A DNA stretch of 64,000 nt, from positions 82,613,815 to 82,677,814 of the forward strand of contig NC_133896.1 of the NCBI RefSeq assembly GCF_964199755.1. Reading direction: 5' to 3'. The notes beneath the pieces are model-generated. The model saw only the letters and a program-made list of their open reading frames with translations, was not told the DNA's origin and did no database searches. Both the position numbers and the translations under genes were made by a program. Shown piece after piece: positions 50,801-63,800 of the stretch. The stretch's first letter is position 1. Every line of letters begins with the position of its first letter. The DNA is from Larus michahellis (taxonomy: Eukaryota; Chordata; Aves; Charadriiformes; Laridae).

Positions 50801-52640
50801 CCTTCACTCTGCGTGTCAACACAGAGCTGACCAACTGTAGCCAGGCCAATGCACGTGTCCTCACCATCCGCATCCTTGCCAGGTGACCCCAAGGGTTGTT
50901 TCCTCCTCCAGCAAGACCCACTGTGCTCGGGGACAACAGCTGGGAAAGCCTCAGGGCTGCACTGAAGGGACCTGGCACTTGGGGCAGACAGGAGAGAGGG
51001 TGAATTTGGTAGGTGGAAGGGGTGGAGAAGGAAGGTGCTGTCTACCTCCCATGAGAGGGAGCAGTGGCTGATGTGTCCCCAGTCCCAGATGGGCTGCCTG
51101 GTGCAGGGTCCTGCACGCAGGGTATGGTGGTGGAGGGAAGAGGGGGTGGGAGGGCAGTATTTTCACAGAGGCAGACCCTCTGACTCTTTCTTCTTCTTCT
51201 TCAGCTACATCGGGAGCAGAGTCACATCCAACATGGTGATCGTGGAGGTCTCCCTGCTGTCTGGATTCATCCTGGCTCCTGGATCCAGGATGTTGGTAAG
51301 GACTCTGGAATCAGAAAAAAGATGGCTGTGGTGAATGGGTCCCACCTGCTTGCTCCTGTTGGGAACTGTTCATCTCAGGCCATGAAATTAGCTATTGATA
51401 TTGAACCGAAACCTCTCATTTCCACAAAGGTTGGCTACAGGAGACCAGAGGTGGTTCAGCTTCTCACACTGACACTCTTCTGCCTTGGGCCAGAAACAAA
51501 ATGTGCTGCTGGGTGTGCTAAACACCAAGATCTGTTTGCCAGAAGTTTATTAGAGAGACAAAATTTCTTAGAGAAACTCTAGTTGTATCAAAAAAGATTA
51601 TTTTTTCCAATTAAGCCATAAAACTGAATGATGAATTATTTGCAGAGTCCCCAGGCAGGTCTTTAAGAGCAGTCTAGCAGTTAGTGAGATGAGATAACAA
51701 GGATCTCTATTGGTGCCTGCACCGATTTGCTGACCAATGCATCAGTCCTGTGTACTATCCGATGGCCTTTTGTCCTCAGAATAGGAGATTTCTCTAATTG
51801 AGCTCATCCCCGAGATGCTCACAAGGGATGCCAAGGAGGGACTACCAGAGATATAACCACTAAAATCATTATATGTGAGAAAGACATGGTTCCACACAGA
51901 GTCTAGCTCCACACCATCCCTTCAATACAATAGCGAGTCCCTCAGGTCAGTAAGCCCTAAGGAAAGTGCTCACAAATTTCCATCTGTTACTGTTTCCTAT
52001 CCCAGCTGGAACGCAAAATCATCGTTAAGAAAACAGAAGTGAAAGCTGATGTGGTCTACATTTATTTGGAGAAGGTAAGTGGGAACCAAAGCCTTTAGTT
52101 TGGTACAGTGAGAGCAAGAGGCCACAGGACAAGAAGCTGTGTGAGAAGCCCAGGGCTGGTAGTACTGTGGGCAGAGGAAGCCTGCCCAATTTCATTGTCA
52201 TGGGGTTAGCATTTGCTATTCCTCATGTATACTCCATTTCTAAATTCCATAATCTTTAATGGATTAGAGAGATTTAGCGCAGGAAAACATTCAAGCTAGG
52301 GAAGATGAAGATGCAATGACTTCTTTCTCCCATTCCTTGCTAATTTCTTTCCACCTCCACAAGCTCAATGATGAATCTCAGACTTTCATTCTGCAATTGG
52401 AACAAGTAATTCAGATGAAGAACCTGAAACCAGCCATCATCAAAGTCTACGATTACTACCAGCCAGGTAGGTTGCAGATTCCCTCCTACACTGGGGTTGG
52501 GAGCTGGGTTCCTAGTTCTCTGGCTGGGAAAAGCTGTTGTGCGCTCTTCCCTGTGTGCGTGTGTAAGTGTGTAATTGTCTTCCTCATTTCCTTTTGCAGA
52601 GGAGCGAGCCTTGGCTGACTACAGTGCTGTCTGTAGTTGA
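29812..52640 (+). CDS. A2ML1: Gene B: alpha-2-macroglobulin-like protein 1 type protease inhibitor (complete)
   Basis: Complete secreted A2M-family trap. Exons: 29812-29876, 30825-31008, 31966-32128, 32695-32747, 34630-34650, 35162-35321, 35762-35846, 36788-36899, 37906-38020, 38459-38568, 39069-39236, 39474-39704, 40075-40138, 40511-40656, 40941-41090, 41334-41486, 42482-42566, 43184-43298, 43990-44215, 44345-44471, 45059-45180, 45689-45743, 46359-46442, 47505-47681, 47822-47903, 48700-48856, 49096-49170, 49540-49702, 50076-50290, 50430-50645, 50758-50882, 51205-51295, 52006-52074, 52364-52466, 52600-52640. Total 4308 nt, 1435 residues plus stop, near the usual 1450-1475. Domains: signal peptide 1-21, macroglobulin domains about 24-660, bait about 679-715, thioester GCGEQ 951-955, receptor domain about 1335-1435. 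Two in-frame ATGs (29812, 29818) are possible starts; the second has A at -3. N-glycosylation sequons such as NWT, NFS and NTS fit secretion. The mini-exon YPMVEVQ and the DPNQNRI segment match A2ML1 closely. Confidence 0.93.
32748..34629 (+). other. Gene B intron 4 (1.9 kb)
   Basis: The longest intron of gene B, between the 53-nt exon 4 and the 21-nt micro-exon 5. No repeat or second gene was recognised. The first 300 bases are GC-rich and the rest is AT-richer. Open frames here are short and resemble nothing known. Confidence 0.7.
37357..37402. repeat. AT-rich low-complexity stretch, gene B intron 8
   Basis: A run of 'tttatatatttatatattgc'-like AT sequence between exons 8 and 9. No repeat family is recognisable. 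Confidence 0.7.
42482..43298 (+). other. Gene B bait region (exons 17 and 18)
   Basis: Exons 42482-42566 (85 nt) and 43184-43298 (115 nt) encode the bait, entered through [18 protein letters not shown] and left through [15 protein letters not shown]. About 37 residues lie between, seven of them Arg or Lys, with several Gly, Pro and Gln. This fits cleavage by trypsin-like and other Arg/Lys-specific enzymes (inference). The segment is 20 residues shorter than in gene A, because exon 17 is 63 nt shorter. The exit motif confirms the exon 18 reading frame; a longer open frame in another phase across the same exon is a shadow. Confidence 0.85.
47505..47681 (+). other. Gene B thioester exon 24
   Basis: A 177-nt exon with [15 protein letters not shown]; the thioester Cys is residue 952 and the Gln 955, counting from the ATG at 29812. 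All reactive residues are intact. The 3' 63 nt are identical to gene A, and the intron that follows starts with the same GC donor. Confidence 0.93.
47682..47821 (+). other. Gene B intron 24, GC-AG type
   Basis: It begins GCAAGT and ends TCTCCCCAG, and the next exon (47822-47903) starts in frame with Gly-Tyr-Gln. No in-frame GT donor is available nearby. The first 41 bases match gene A exactly, then similarity stops. Gene C has an ordinary GT donor at the same place. Confidence 0.85.
51205..52640 (+). other. Gene B receptor-binding domain exons 32-35 and stop
   Basis: Exons 51205-51295, 52006-52074, 52364-52466 and 52600-52640. They encode [17 protein letters not shown], the [15 protein letters not shown] helix-strand segment and the end [12 protein letters not shown] before TGA. 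The two A2M lysines needed for LRP1 binding align with Pro and Met, as in gene A, although a basic patch (LERKIIVKK) follows directly. The TGA is followed by G and then a GTAGGC donor, so a non-coding last exon is expected. Confidence 0.85.
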
Positions 52641-52641
52641 G

Positions 52642-55322
52642 GTAGGCAGCAAGTCCCTGTGTGACACAAACCGTTGCATCAGGAAATGATGGGTCTTGAG
52701 TGGGAGGGAGGGAATGTAAGCAATCAAAGACAGGAAGGAAGATGGGGAGCGTACATCCAGCTAGAAAGAGGAACTGGCAATGACCTGTGTCTGGGCGTGT
52801 GGAGTTAGGCTGGGGGCTTTTTTGCAGCCAGGGAGGCAGTTGGAAGGCTCCGGTGGAAGGTGGAGACAGGGACAGCGTGTCTCAAAATGAGAGTGGGGAG
52901 GGAAGGGCTGGTCATCGTGTGGAGTGAGAATGCAGAGCTATAGCAGCCTGTGCTAACAAGGGGCCTCAGATCTGGACACGGCTCCATCCCCTCCACTCTC
53001 CCCCTCGGCCCCCTTTGTTCAGTGCAGGGTATGAAAAGGGGATTCAGGGAGCCAAAGGAGCAAGCTGAAGCTGTGAAGATGTAATATTTTGTCTTGTGGG
53101 GTGGCATACCCAGCTGCCAGAAGTGGGGTGGCTTACCAGTAGCAGCCAGAAGCCAAGACAGGTCTAGAGAAGTCCCTTTTGGAAGGGTAAGACAGAATCT
53201 TGACATGGTCCATGCTGCATCCTGACACCATCCCTAAGAGAGAGCACTGCCTTGGGACCTGCCTAGAGAGCAACCCCCACTACTATCCAAGACAAGGCAC
53301 CTTTCCACAGCCTGCTGATAGCCATGGAGGGACTGGATCATGCCTTCCTTGTTTGTCTTACCTTCTGTCCTCATAATTGCACACATGGTTCCTCAGAAAC
53401 GGGTGGAGAAGCTCCCAAATTTGTGATAAACGAAAGGAGAGGAACTACCACACCACAACTCCTGCCTTTGCCCAATATTTCAGGTTGGACACTGAATGGA
53501 AGGAAGTGCTCCATCTGGGACACAGCCCACATTAAAGTTGAGTCCATATGGTCCTGCGCCTGAGTGGGTGGACTGAGAAATCCCAACAGTCCAGCGGTTA
53601 TGCCCGCACTGTGAGGGCCTGGGTTGGGGCAGAGTGTGTGTCTGTCACATATCTGGTACACACCTGGTAAGAAGAATTAAAGTAAGCATAACCCCTGACC
53701 TTGCCACCATTGTGCCAGTTGTTGATGAACTACAGGCTCAGCCCATGAAGATACCATTTCTGCCATTGCCAGTGTACAAACCTCATAGCTCCTCTATTGC
53801 TCTCTCCTCATGCTTCCCATGGTTTCTTCTAATATTTCCTGCAGTATGACTTGGGCAGCTTTGGAGTACAAGATGCAACTGAGCATGCTGTGACAGCTGT
53901 ATCTCCTGTGCCCTTCCTGCAAGCTCCTGTGCCATCAGCTCTGCTTTGAAGCAGTCTACAGACAGTAATGCAGTGCATTGAGACTCTAGCCCCTCACCCC
54001 CCCTCAACAGTACCTCCTTGCCAGTTCCTCATAGTAAAGGTTGCAACCGTTGGACAAAAGAACTGTTGAACATATCCCATCCCTCCCTTGCTTTTGCTTG
54101 TGTAATGGTCACTTCTCCCAAGTACTATCTCTGCCTTGGTCCATGCTCTACCATCTCCTGTGAAAGTCTGCTACTAGAGGGGCAGAATTTTGCGTGTGTA
54201 CATATACATGCCCACACAGAACAGAGGGGAAGAAGTTATTTTTCCCAGGTGCTCTTAAATGCAATATTCCTGGTTTGGGAGAAAAAAAGTAGATCTGAAA
54301 AATCACTCAATCTGACAGTTCCAGTCTCCTGACTTTTAATAAGATGCCAGGCACAGTCTGAACTTTTTAAGAAACTAACTGCTCAGCAGGGAATTTCAAG
54401 TATTTTCTCTTTGCTTCTCATCTTCATGTGGAGGCTGTTGGCAAGGGTGACAAAGGATTGATGGACAGAGACTGCAGAGGATGGGTCTGTCCCTGTTCCT
54501 GTGAAGACAACAAAGGACAAAAAAATCTGTATTCATGAAGTATTAAAACTAACCACCCAGGGCAACTCGGGGGCTTTTTTGCACCTTGTGACCTAACAGG
54601 GCTGCTAAGCCATTAAGGACAGGGCTCTCTCTGATTCTACCCATACAAAGCCTACAGCAGAACTAAGAGCGTGGGGCTTGTGGCAGGTATCCCTGGGCAG
54701 GACTGTGTGCCTCCCACAGGTGTTTTTCTCCATCTGGGCCGCAGGCAAGGAAGCATGCAGATGCAAACAAGGTTTAGAACAGGAGCAGGCACTGGTCAAG
54801 TTCAAGCTTTGCCTTTGCCCAGCCTGGAAAGAGGAGGGGCAGGTGCCCATTCCTTAGCATGGATCAGAAGCCAGGCTGAGACTGTGAAAGGCTTGGCACT
54901 GAAAGGAGTCAGGCCCTGCAGTAAAGGTGAATGTGGCGTGTTGTGTGCACAGGGCTGGAGGGCTGTGGAACTGCAGGGAAAGTGCCAAGAAAAAGAACTG
55001 TGTTGACTTGAGGAGAGTATATTTGATGCAAAAGGCCAGGACTGGTGGTAGGACTCAGGGCAGGCAGCCCTTGTTTTCTGTAACATATCTCCAACTCTGT
55101 CATGAGCTGGGCACCTCAAACCTTCCACTTCGATTCTGCCTTTACCTCAGTTTAACCACTGGGATGCAGGAACTCACCCTTACTTAGCATTGCCAATCGC
55201 TTCCTACCCTGAACCTGAAGCCTGGCAAGTTTCTTGACCAAGGGCCCTTGCCTGCACCTCCCTCCCTCTCCATAGTCTTCGGGACCATGCCTGTGATGAC
55301 AAAAGAGGTATTGGGCCCTCAC
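52642..55322. other. Region between the converging genes B and C
   Basis: It should hold the 3' UTR exons of both genes, since each stop codon sits just before a splice donor. Neither terminal exon can be placed with confidence. On the plus strand no AATAAA was found; ATTAAA variants occur at 53531, 53676 and 54542. On the minus strand no clear AATAAA was found. Open frames in the region are short, overlap and look random. No repeat was recognised. Confidence 0.55.
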
Positions 55323-55323
55323 C

Positions 55324-57819
55324 TCACTCGCAAGGGGCACGGTAGCTCATCACTGTAGTTTCTTCTGGAAGTCAAGAAAAAAAGCGCTGGTGAGATACAC
55401 TTGCCAAAAACTCAGTAAAGCAACCCAGCATAGCGCCTCTCTTTCTAGAAGAGGCGTTCCCTCGGCTTACAGGACATGACTCCCCTTTGCTGTGACACAT
55501 GAAATCACTGGTATGTGTCAAAGACTCTGTGCGCAGCTATTCCAGATTCACCCAAGTCTTGGGGCCTGGGATCTTTTGAAGCCATAAGTCCCAAACAACT
55601 CCATTACAATTATGGATTTCTCACTTTCTGAAGCAATTAGCCGTCCCTGACACATTTCTAGCTTTTCCTCCCACTAGGGACCCTAGAGAACAGAGGACAA
55701 GTTGTTTTCAGTGTCATTCTTCTAAGGGGACCCTCACTCTTCTAAAGCCACCCCCTTACTATGGTCTCTCTGCCTTTGTTCCCTCCCACAAAATGAGTGT
55801 AGAAAAGCACAGCTCTGAGCTCCTTGCTCCCGCCTTCTTGGAAGAGTTAGGCCCTAAGTGGATCCACATGCCAACTTCAAGTTTGCAAGTTCTGGGGCCA
55901 GAGAAAGAAGAATCTACCATTTTGAAAACCAAGCGGTAAGTCCATCACTAGAGAACTTCTAAGGGGCAATTAGATAAAAACATCAGGGACGGTATTGCCT
56001 TAGACGTGACAATTTCAGAAAATTCCTTCCCATGGTACATTTGGGTGGTTTCTGCAGTACAGCATCTGAGCTCACCTGGCATGTAGTAATCATAGACCTT
56101 GATATTAGCTGGCTTACGATCCTTCACTTGCATGTCCTGCTGCACCAGCAAAGTGTAGGCGTGAGGCTGTCTAGTCAGCTAAGACCAAGAGATGCAAGGA
56201 TTACAGTCAGAAGCAAAGTCCTGTAAGACAATCCCTTCCTGCCCTCTCTCAGGCTCCTGTGGAAACCTCAGCACTGTGACAGGTCTTTTCTGCTTTCCAG
56301 TCCATCTCAGAAATATCTTTTACTTCACATTCTGTGGCCATTTCCCATTTTCAGTCACCTAATTTAACTCGACTCATGAGTGACTTTGAACCCAGAGAGT
56401 CAATGCACATTAGCTATCTAAGTATAGCACTAGTGTTTCCAACCAATCCCACGTTCCCATCCAGCTCTGCTTTGAGCTCCTTTGCGCATCTTGCCTGAGT
56501 GGCTACTTTCTCATACACAGCTCTTATTCTCCAGTTTCACACAACCCTCATCATTAAGCAGAAAAATGCAAGGTGTGGATGAACAACTGCTGGGTGGTAG
56601 TGGTTACATGACCTGCTGTTGATTTGCTTCTACCTTGTCCTACCTAGCAGCCTGACCTGAAATCTTTCTCTGTGAGGCCTTCCTGCTCTATGCTGTAGGT
56701 GTAATGGAAGCAGCATGTCTGCAAGTCTTATGCATCTACACAACGATTATGAGGCTAGCTTAGCTCAGCTCATTGACAAATAGGGATGGAGAATCACAGA
56801 AATGTAGAAGTGCTCCTTGGAAATCCATAAGTTTTAAAATTCATGCCAGGTCTCGTTTCTGGTGTTGTTCAGGTATGCATGTAGCTAGAGAAAGGCTGGA
56901 GTGGTTGTTAATCTGTTGACTAATGAGGCTGTCGAGCGAGCACTGTTGCTTTCACAGCCATCTGGTCTAATTTTGACTAATTTTGGCAAACTTCATGAGC
57001 AATCTTGGGTGCTCCCGACTGCATTCAGGCTGCTTAAGGGCTTTCTAAGAGTTTAGGCTTGCTTGAATTTACTAGATAGATCCTACTACTACTCCCCAGT
57101 CCTAATCAGACACTGTATGTGGACTTTCAACACTCTCTGAACAGTGCCAACAGATGTAGGCTTAACATCAGAGTTAGCCTCATTTCACTCAAGTTAAGGC
57201 TCTACAACTGAACTACTACACATTTCCCCAGGTCAGCAAACGTGACTGGTACGCAGGAACAACAGCTCTGGATACTTAAAATACTAATGGAACCAAGATA
57301 CAAGAGTAAGCTAAAAGCTATCTGCCAGTCCATTGTCCTTTTAACGATGACATTAGCCTAAAATCCACTCACTTCATTCAGGTAGAGAATGACTCGGTCA
57401 GCTTCGCTTTCAACTTTCTTCACTAAAGGCATTTTCTTTAGCTGAAAATAGGGGAAAAAAATGTCAGAAAGGCTCTAACAGAAAGCAGAAATATTCAGGG
57501 ATATTTGTCCTTGTGAAAGCGTGGGCAAAATGTTCACGTGGGCAAAATGTTCACATGGGCAAAATGGCAAGGTGTGGCCTGGAAGAGACTTTGGGTATAA
57601 AGATTTCTTGGGAAGAAAAGAACTATGTTTCTCTGCCCACAGGAATGATCACAGTCCTGCATACAATCCTGCATGATGGACATCGATCACCGTTCCCACC
57701 CCAGCTGGACACAGACTCTCAGTCTCACCTCTTCCAGTGAATCTGCCACAGGGCTGTATCCAGATAGCAGCTCCACTTGGATCAGGACCATGTTGGTTGA
57801 CACACGGTTCCCTGTGTAG
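55324..57819 (-). other. Gene C receptor-binding domain exons 32-35 and stop
   Basis: Exons 57819-57729, 57441-57373, 56178-56076 and 55364-55324. The first encodes [20 protein letters not shown], and the A2M LRP1-binding lysine positions are Ala and Glu here. The stop TGA (55326-55324) is followed by one G and a GTGAGG donor, the same arrangement as in genes A and B. Confidence 0.85.
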
Positions 57820-60800
57820 CTGCAGCAGGAACCCAGAAGACAGCACTAATGTTACTTTCTCAGGCATGATCTACAGATACTCCAGCCCAGCTTTGGTACT
57901 CAAGTGGAGGAATCTGCCTTTCCTTCCAGTGTTTCTCCTGTAAGCATACCTGTTCCTGTACTGTAATAAGTCTTTGTGCTTCTCCTGATCTCTCTTTTAA
58001 TTTTGCCGAGCCAATGAATTCCTCAGAAGGCTTCTGGAGTTACCTTCCCTAGGCATGGCAGGGAATATCACATCCTCTGCCCGCTCTCTTGGCGGTTCTG
58101 TCCCAAGTCAGGTAGGGGTACAGGAGAGGAGAGTGGTGTGGCGGTCAATCAAGAGCAGAGGTGGGAAGACTTAGGAATAAGTGTCAGCAGTCAGTCCCAC
58201 AGGACCTTCACATTACTAGTGGTTTGAGAGCTAATCATAGAAGGGAGTGAGACCCATAGACCTTGGGAGAACTTGTGGTGACTGGCATGATAACGAGATA
58301 GCCTAAACTGTCCCTCTGGGGCCTTGTACCTTTCACCCAGCTGAGGAGAGCATAGTTAAATGAACATCTTAGCACTTGGACATCATGAGTGAAGGGCAAT
58401 CCTGCCCGTCAAAAGACTGATGTGGTGCCAGAAGCCTCTTAGCACAAGGGGAGGCAAGGGGCAATTGAGTGTCTCCTACCGAGCATGAATGGTGACAGGG
58501 AACTGGGTGGCATTGGGTGCGGTGCACTCTGTCTGCACAGACACAGCAAAGGTGACTTCACTCTTCGGTGGAGGAATGTGGTACCGCAGAATGGCCTGTC
58601 AGGACAGAAAGAAGCTAGTTGGCAGAGAATAGCAGGGCTTTTTTTTTGCTGGTAAGTATCCTTGCCAAGCGTTTGGCTGCTGTTTGCTGTCTTGCACTGG
58701 TGTAAGAGAAAACTATGTGGTGTAAGTGGGGGTTCTGCTAGTGCACTGTGCCTGGTTGTGTTCACTGGACTTCTTGGAGGGGAGCTGCAGCTCTGACTGC
58801 GTGGAAATGACATGGACTTCATTTGGGGAACTGCTATTCCCTTCCTGTTTCATCCCAGCTCCTCTTACCAGCCTCGAAGCTCAGATTGTTGCAAATCACT
58901 GCAGCAGTTTGTTTTCAGTCTTGGCTAAGAAGCTAGGTGGTCTTAGGCTAGGTCCCCTGGCTTTCAAGGCTTTTCTCCACACAGATGTTTTCTCCCTGGC
59001 TGGGCTTACCTGCAGGAAGAGGCACCCATGGCCCTGCACGTGCACAGTATAATCTCGGGGAATGGCTGGCAGCTCCACTGTCTGCAGTAGGAGGCAATTG
59101 GTGTTGTCTACTCGGATGTTTTGGTTGAAACCCTCAGAGGAGAGAGAAGCCTGAAGATCAGGGCCATCCTTGCTGAAGGTCTTGGTTGCATACAGGGCTA
59201 GGGCTTCCAGAGCAACCACTGTGTCCTGAGGAAAGAGACACACATTGGGCAAAATAGAATCCCTGCTTCCTCTGCATGACCAGTCCTTAGCCTTTCCCTC
59301 CCTCATGCTGCACCTAGAGCACAATAAGTGTTGAGCTTTCCCCCTGGACTTTTAGCATGGGATTAGCTCAGAGGAATACAAATACTCACCCTTTCCCAAG
59401 TCCCAGGAGCTGTAAATCCAGAATTAAGTTTTTTTTCCCCTCTTTTTTTTTTTTTTTTTTTTTTGTTTTCTTTTATACCACGGGCTGTGCTAGAACCCAT
59501 TGCCCTCACAAACCATAGCTGATGGCAGGTTCTCTGCTAATGATGGCTCGAGGGGATTACCTGGGTTGAAGCAAAGCCTCCATAAGGGTTTTGCTGTTTG
59601 GTGAGCCAAGACACAATCTGGGATGCCTTTCTGATTTCATCTGAAGACAAACTTGACTTTGAAAGGTGAGCCATGAGGATAATAGATGTCAATTCCACAT
59701 CAACAGATGGAGCCCGATACCAATATAGGGAGTCTTCTTCCTGTTTGGACTGTTGACTCCAGAATATTTGGTCATCTAGAGGTGGAGTGGGAACACTTAT
59801 GGAGTGTGTAGCTGTATCTAATGACCTTGGAGTCCTACTCATCTCCTCTGCCTAGGTACTTAGTGAACATGTACATTGGGACAAGATATGAGTGCGTATC
59901 TTCCTATTTCCCCCCCACACCCTGCTTTTTCCAGTAAAAACCTAGGCCTTCAGGCTGGGAAGGCACTTTACAACATCCATGAAGCTCCCCTGGTTTGGGT
60001 GACTGGGAGACCAGGACTATGAGATCATCCATAGAGCAAGTCTGTCTCACAGTATGGATATAGCCTGTGACAGCTTGGCAAACAGAGGCCATGCAAGCCT
60101 TCGTCTCCCCACAGACCTCTGCCAGTGCCCCCCACTGCTGCCCTGCATTTCTTTGGTCATTCTGCCCTGGGATCTCCACACAGTTCTGCCCATGACCCTC
60201 TCTCCTGCCCCGCGGTCTTTCGTACCTGATATTATGGCCGCCTTATCCAGTCTTTTGAGGATTTTCTGCCTGAGGGCCTTATCACCTGCTACTGCAAATG
60301 CATTTGCAGCTAGTGCCAGGCTGTAGAGGTTGTAAGTGCCAGTATCAGCGTTGACCAAGTCCCTTATACATTTCAGAGCTTTCCACACAACTGGGTCCTG
60401 GGATACAAATGAAAGCGCATCAGTTGCTGGCAGGGTGTATGGGGAAGGAGTGCAGCCTTGATGTGTGCAGAGAGGATGGAAATAGGTACAGAACACAAGG
60501 AGAGAAAACTGGTAGCGTAGCCCTGTGTGGACGAAGGCAGAGCACCAGTGCACTGCTGCGTGCTGCACACACTGCCCGTCCCTGCTGATGATACTCACAG
60601 ACCGTGGCATCCCTGAGTGTATGAGAGCGGTGATGATCGCAGAGCTCATCCCCAGTCCTTCCTCCACTGCACCCTGCAGCCACCACAAAACAGAGAAGAG
60701 GAGGGCTGCCGTAAGAAGGGAGAGGGAGAAGTTTTCCAGTGCCTTCTGCTCCCTGAGAAAAATCCAAGCCAGCGCAGGCAACAGTGCTGGTCCTATTCCT

Positions 60801-63800
60801 CTGCTAAGGAAATGCCAGGGCTAGTATCTGCTCTTGCAGGTCCTGCTCGCTGGAGCACTTCCCAGCCATGGTGCCCCAAGCTCCTCCGGGTAGTTGATTC
60901 CCTCCCTCTGCTGAATACATTCTCCTTTCCCCGCCCCTGCAAAAGATTTTCAGTAGCAGATTTCACTGCCAGGGGAAAGGGACGTTCCCACAACCCCACT
61001 GCAAGGTGGCACCCCAGTTGAGGGCCAGGACAGTGGCAAGGGCATGGAGGAACAAAAGAAAAGGTAGCTTTTGCAAGAGGCAGTTTGATTATCTGAGGCC
61101 CTGTCTACCGAACTGCTGGTGTCTCTGCTTTGATGGTACCCTGCGTGTGTCTGTGCATGCAAAAGTGCTGTGTTTCTGAGTGTGTGTGGAACTTCCCTGG
61201 CAAGGTGAATTTCACATGAGCGGCTGCCATCAATCTCCATTCACTCCATTTCTGGCTCCCTGTACAGGAGGGAACTCAGACTGAAGGAAGAAATGGCAGC
61301 TCAATAATGTGAAAGAAAGCTAAAGGAGTTTACCAAAGGTATAACACAGAGCTTGAGATGGGGCTAGGGCAGGGCACTGATTCAGGAGGTATCATCAAAT
61401 GTAAACCTCCATCATTCATAACCTGAAAAAGTGTTACCGTAACTAAGCACAACGCTGAGTGTCACCCAAGGGTGACCTTGGGCACATCAAAGCCACCCTC
61501 CTGAAGCAGGTTTCATTTGTTCTTGGCATCCAAATTGGGCCAGAAAATAAAGGAGCTCTGAGGTACCTAATGAACAGCCAGGATATGTCATACCATCAAA
61601 CCGTTGTTGAAGAGCTTCCCCACACTCTTGAAGCAGCCAGATGGAGTCTGACTTTTAATCAGGGCGCTGGCAGCATCCTTTATATTCTGCTCATCTATGT
61701 GGATGAAGTCCTGGGCTTGGCTGAAGGTCTTGAGGACAAGGGCAGTAAGCCTAGAGCCAAGGAAGGGAGAAGAAAAATCGGTCTGAAACAGTTACTGATG
61801 CCCACCCCCCAGTAGGAGACAGGAGCCTCTGTGTCTTCCACTATCTCATCCCTGGAGAAATATCAAAAAGCCAGAGCCTCTGTGCAGATGTAGAATTGGA
61901 AGCAACACACATGACACAGATGCTCTTGAAGCTTGAGCTCAGATCCATTTGCAGCAAGAGATAAAAAATTCGCTGACAGTTCAGTGTTTCCCCTGGACCC
62001 CGGACAATTGCACCAGGGTAGACTTATGTGATTTAAAGCCAGGAGGGTTGGTATTTAGTGAGATCACACAGTCCCTTTCCCAATCCTGTTTTGGCACAAA
62101 GCACTCTGGAAAACCTGGGAAGAAGAAAGCTTTGCAGCCAAGTTTTCAGAATCAGACTCAGTTAGGGTGCCCAAGCACAACAATCAAACAGGGGTACCTC
62201 AAGTCACTTCATTGGCATGGTTCTCTTCCTGTTCAAAACTCCACACCTCTAGACTCCTTCAATTTCCCCAGACCAAAATCCAAGCTAGCTTGACCCTGAC
62301 GAGGTCAAGCTGTTGTTCCTCAAGTGTGTCTGGATATCTCTGCTTACCATGTGTTCCCTGGCTCACTTCCTTCCCCAAAGGCACTGTAGGAGCCGTCTGT
62401 GTGCTTGTACAGGAGTTGCCGCTGGTATCCTGTGGGAAGAGGTTGGGTTAGTGAAGATGTTATGTTACTATCATGTTCTTAAGGTGACAAACTGCCCTGC
62501 CAATCCTGCTGATCATTACAGAGAACATCGCCTCCGAGGAATTCAGCAAAGGGCTTTCAGAGGGGTGCCGTGCACCCATTGCTCAGCTGAGACACAGCAG
62601 CCTGATTTACACTGCTGTAATTCCCATGATGTCAGGCAAGTGATGCTGCACAGATCCTGTTCAGCACCAAGCCTCTGCTGAGATCCTCACTGCGCAACTT
62701 ATTGTAGCGGACATCACCAGCTTAATAACCCAACATGGACCAAAATCCACTCACCGCTTTCCAGATAGCCAATTGCCTTCTGTTTGATTTCTGGAGTCAG
62801 TTGTCCTGTTTCTTCAAGGTACCGTGTGATAAAGACATTGGGGGCAAAATGAACCATGTTCTGCTCACCACAGCCACTGGACATCTGGAGGAGCTCATCT
62901 ACGTTGTCCAGTGCTGTCCCCAAAATGTCACCTGTAGGACAGAACCACAACTTTGGGAGCGCTACATATTCTTGCACGTAAAACATTTCTCTTCTCACTG
63001 ATTCCCCAGATAACCCGCTTAAGACCGGTCTCAGTTCATCTCTGCTCACACTAGGATGACTTTAATGTCTATAGAGCCCTTTAGGAATGGTGATAGGGTA
63101 GTTGCCTATTTTTCCCGTGTCTGGGTGAAATTCTATGTCCATCTGTCCCAGTGGCACTTGTATAAGAGAAATGGGGTGTTTCTCTGGAAGACATACGGGC
63201 CCTCACTGGACACATTCCCTCTTGTTACTCTGTTTGCTAAAGCAGACATGGTGGCACTAGAAGAAAAGGCTCCTGCAGGGAAAAATCTTACTTTCCAAGA
63301 ACCCCCTAAATCTCACCTAAGAAAGAGATGTGGGCTCTCTCTGACCCAAGGATCCTGTTCTCTGGCATAGCAAAAGTGATTGTCTCTGAAGCTGGAGTTC
63401 CTGCAAATGGCAAAAACATCATAACACCACCACCCAGGAAGCAGATGGCAGACCCACAGGCATCCCTAGGAGATGGTGTAAGCAAGGCTGGGATCACCTC
63501 ATCGGCTGGTGAAATCAGCATTCAAAAGAGAGGATGACACGGAGATCAGGCCGCCCACTGATAAGTGACTGTGATGTGGTTAGGCAGTAGCTTGGTGCTG
63601 TCAGGAGCTTGAAGTACCGGCTAGAAATGAATGGCTTTGCCTTCCCATAAAAGCTCCAAAATCCCTGCCTTTCCCGCCCCCACTCACCCCCAGATAGTCC
63701 TAGAGTTGTTCACGGACCACACTGCACATGTATGGCCCGAGCAGTAAGGCAGTCCCTGTCTTGGGGATACCTGCACCTACCTTTAGGGCACAGGAGTGAG

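Noticed and set aside
545..52640. Genes A or B as ovostatin
   Set aside because: The mini-exon, the DPNQNRI/DPKNNRI segment, the thioester context and the bait exit resemble A2ML1 more than the chicken ovostatin I recall, which has a GNGEQ-type altered site; here GCGEQ is intact. A database comparison could still refine the name.
60047..60781. A 244-codon minus-strand open frame in gene C
   Set aside because: It contains real exon 28 sequence, but most of its length is intron read-through. The exon boundaries 60397-60226 and 60673-60599 are clear from splice sites and family alignment.
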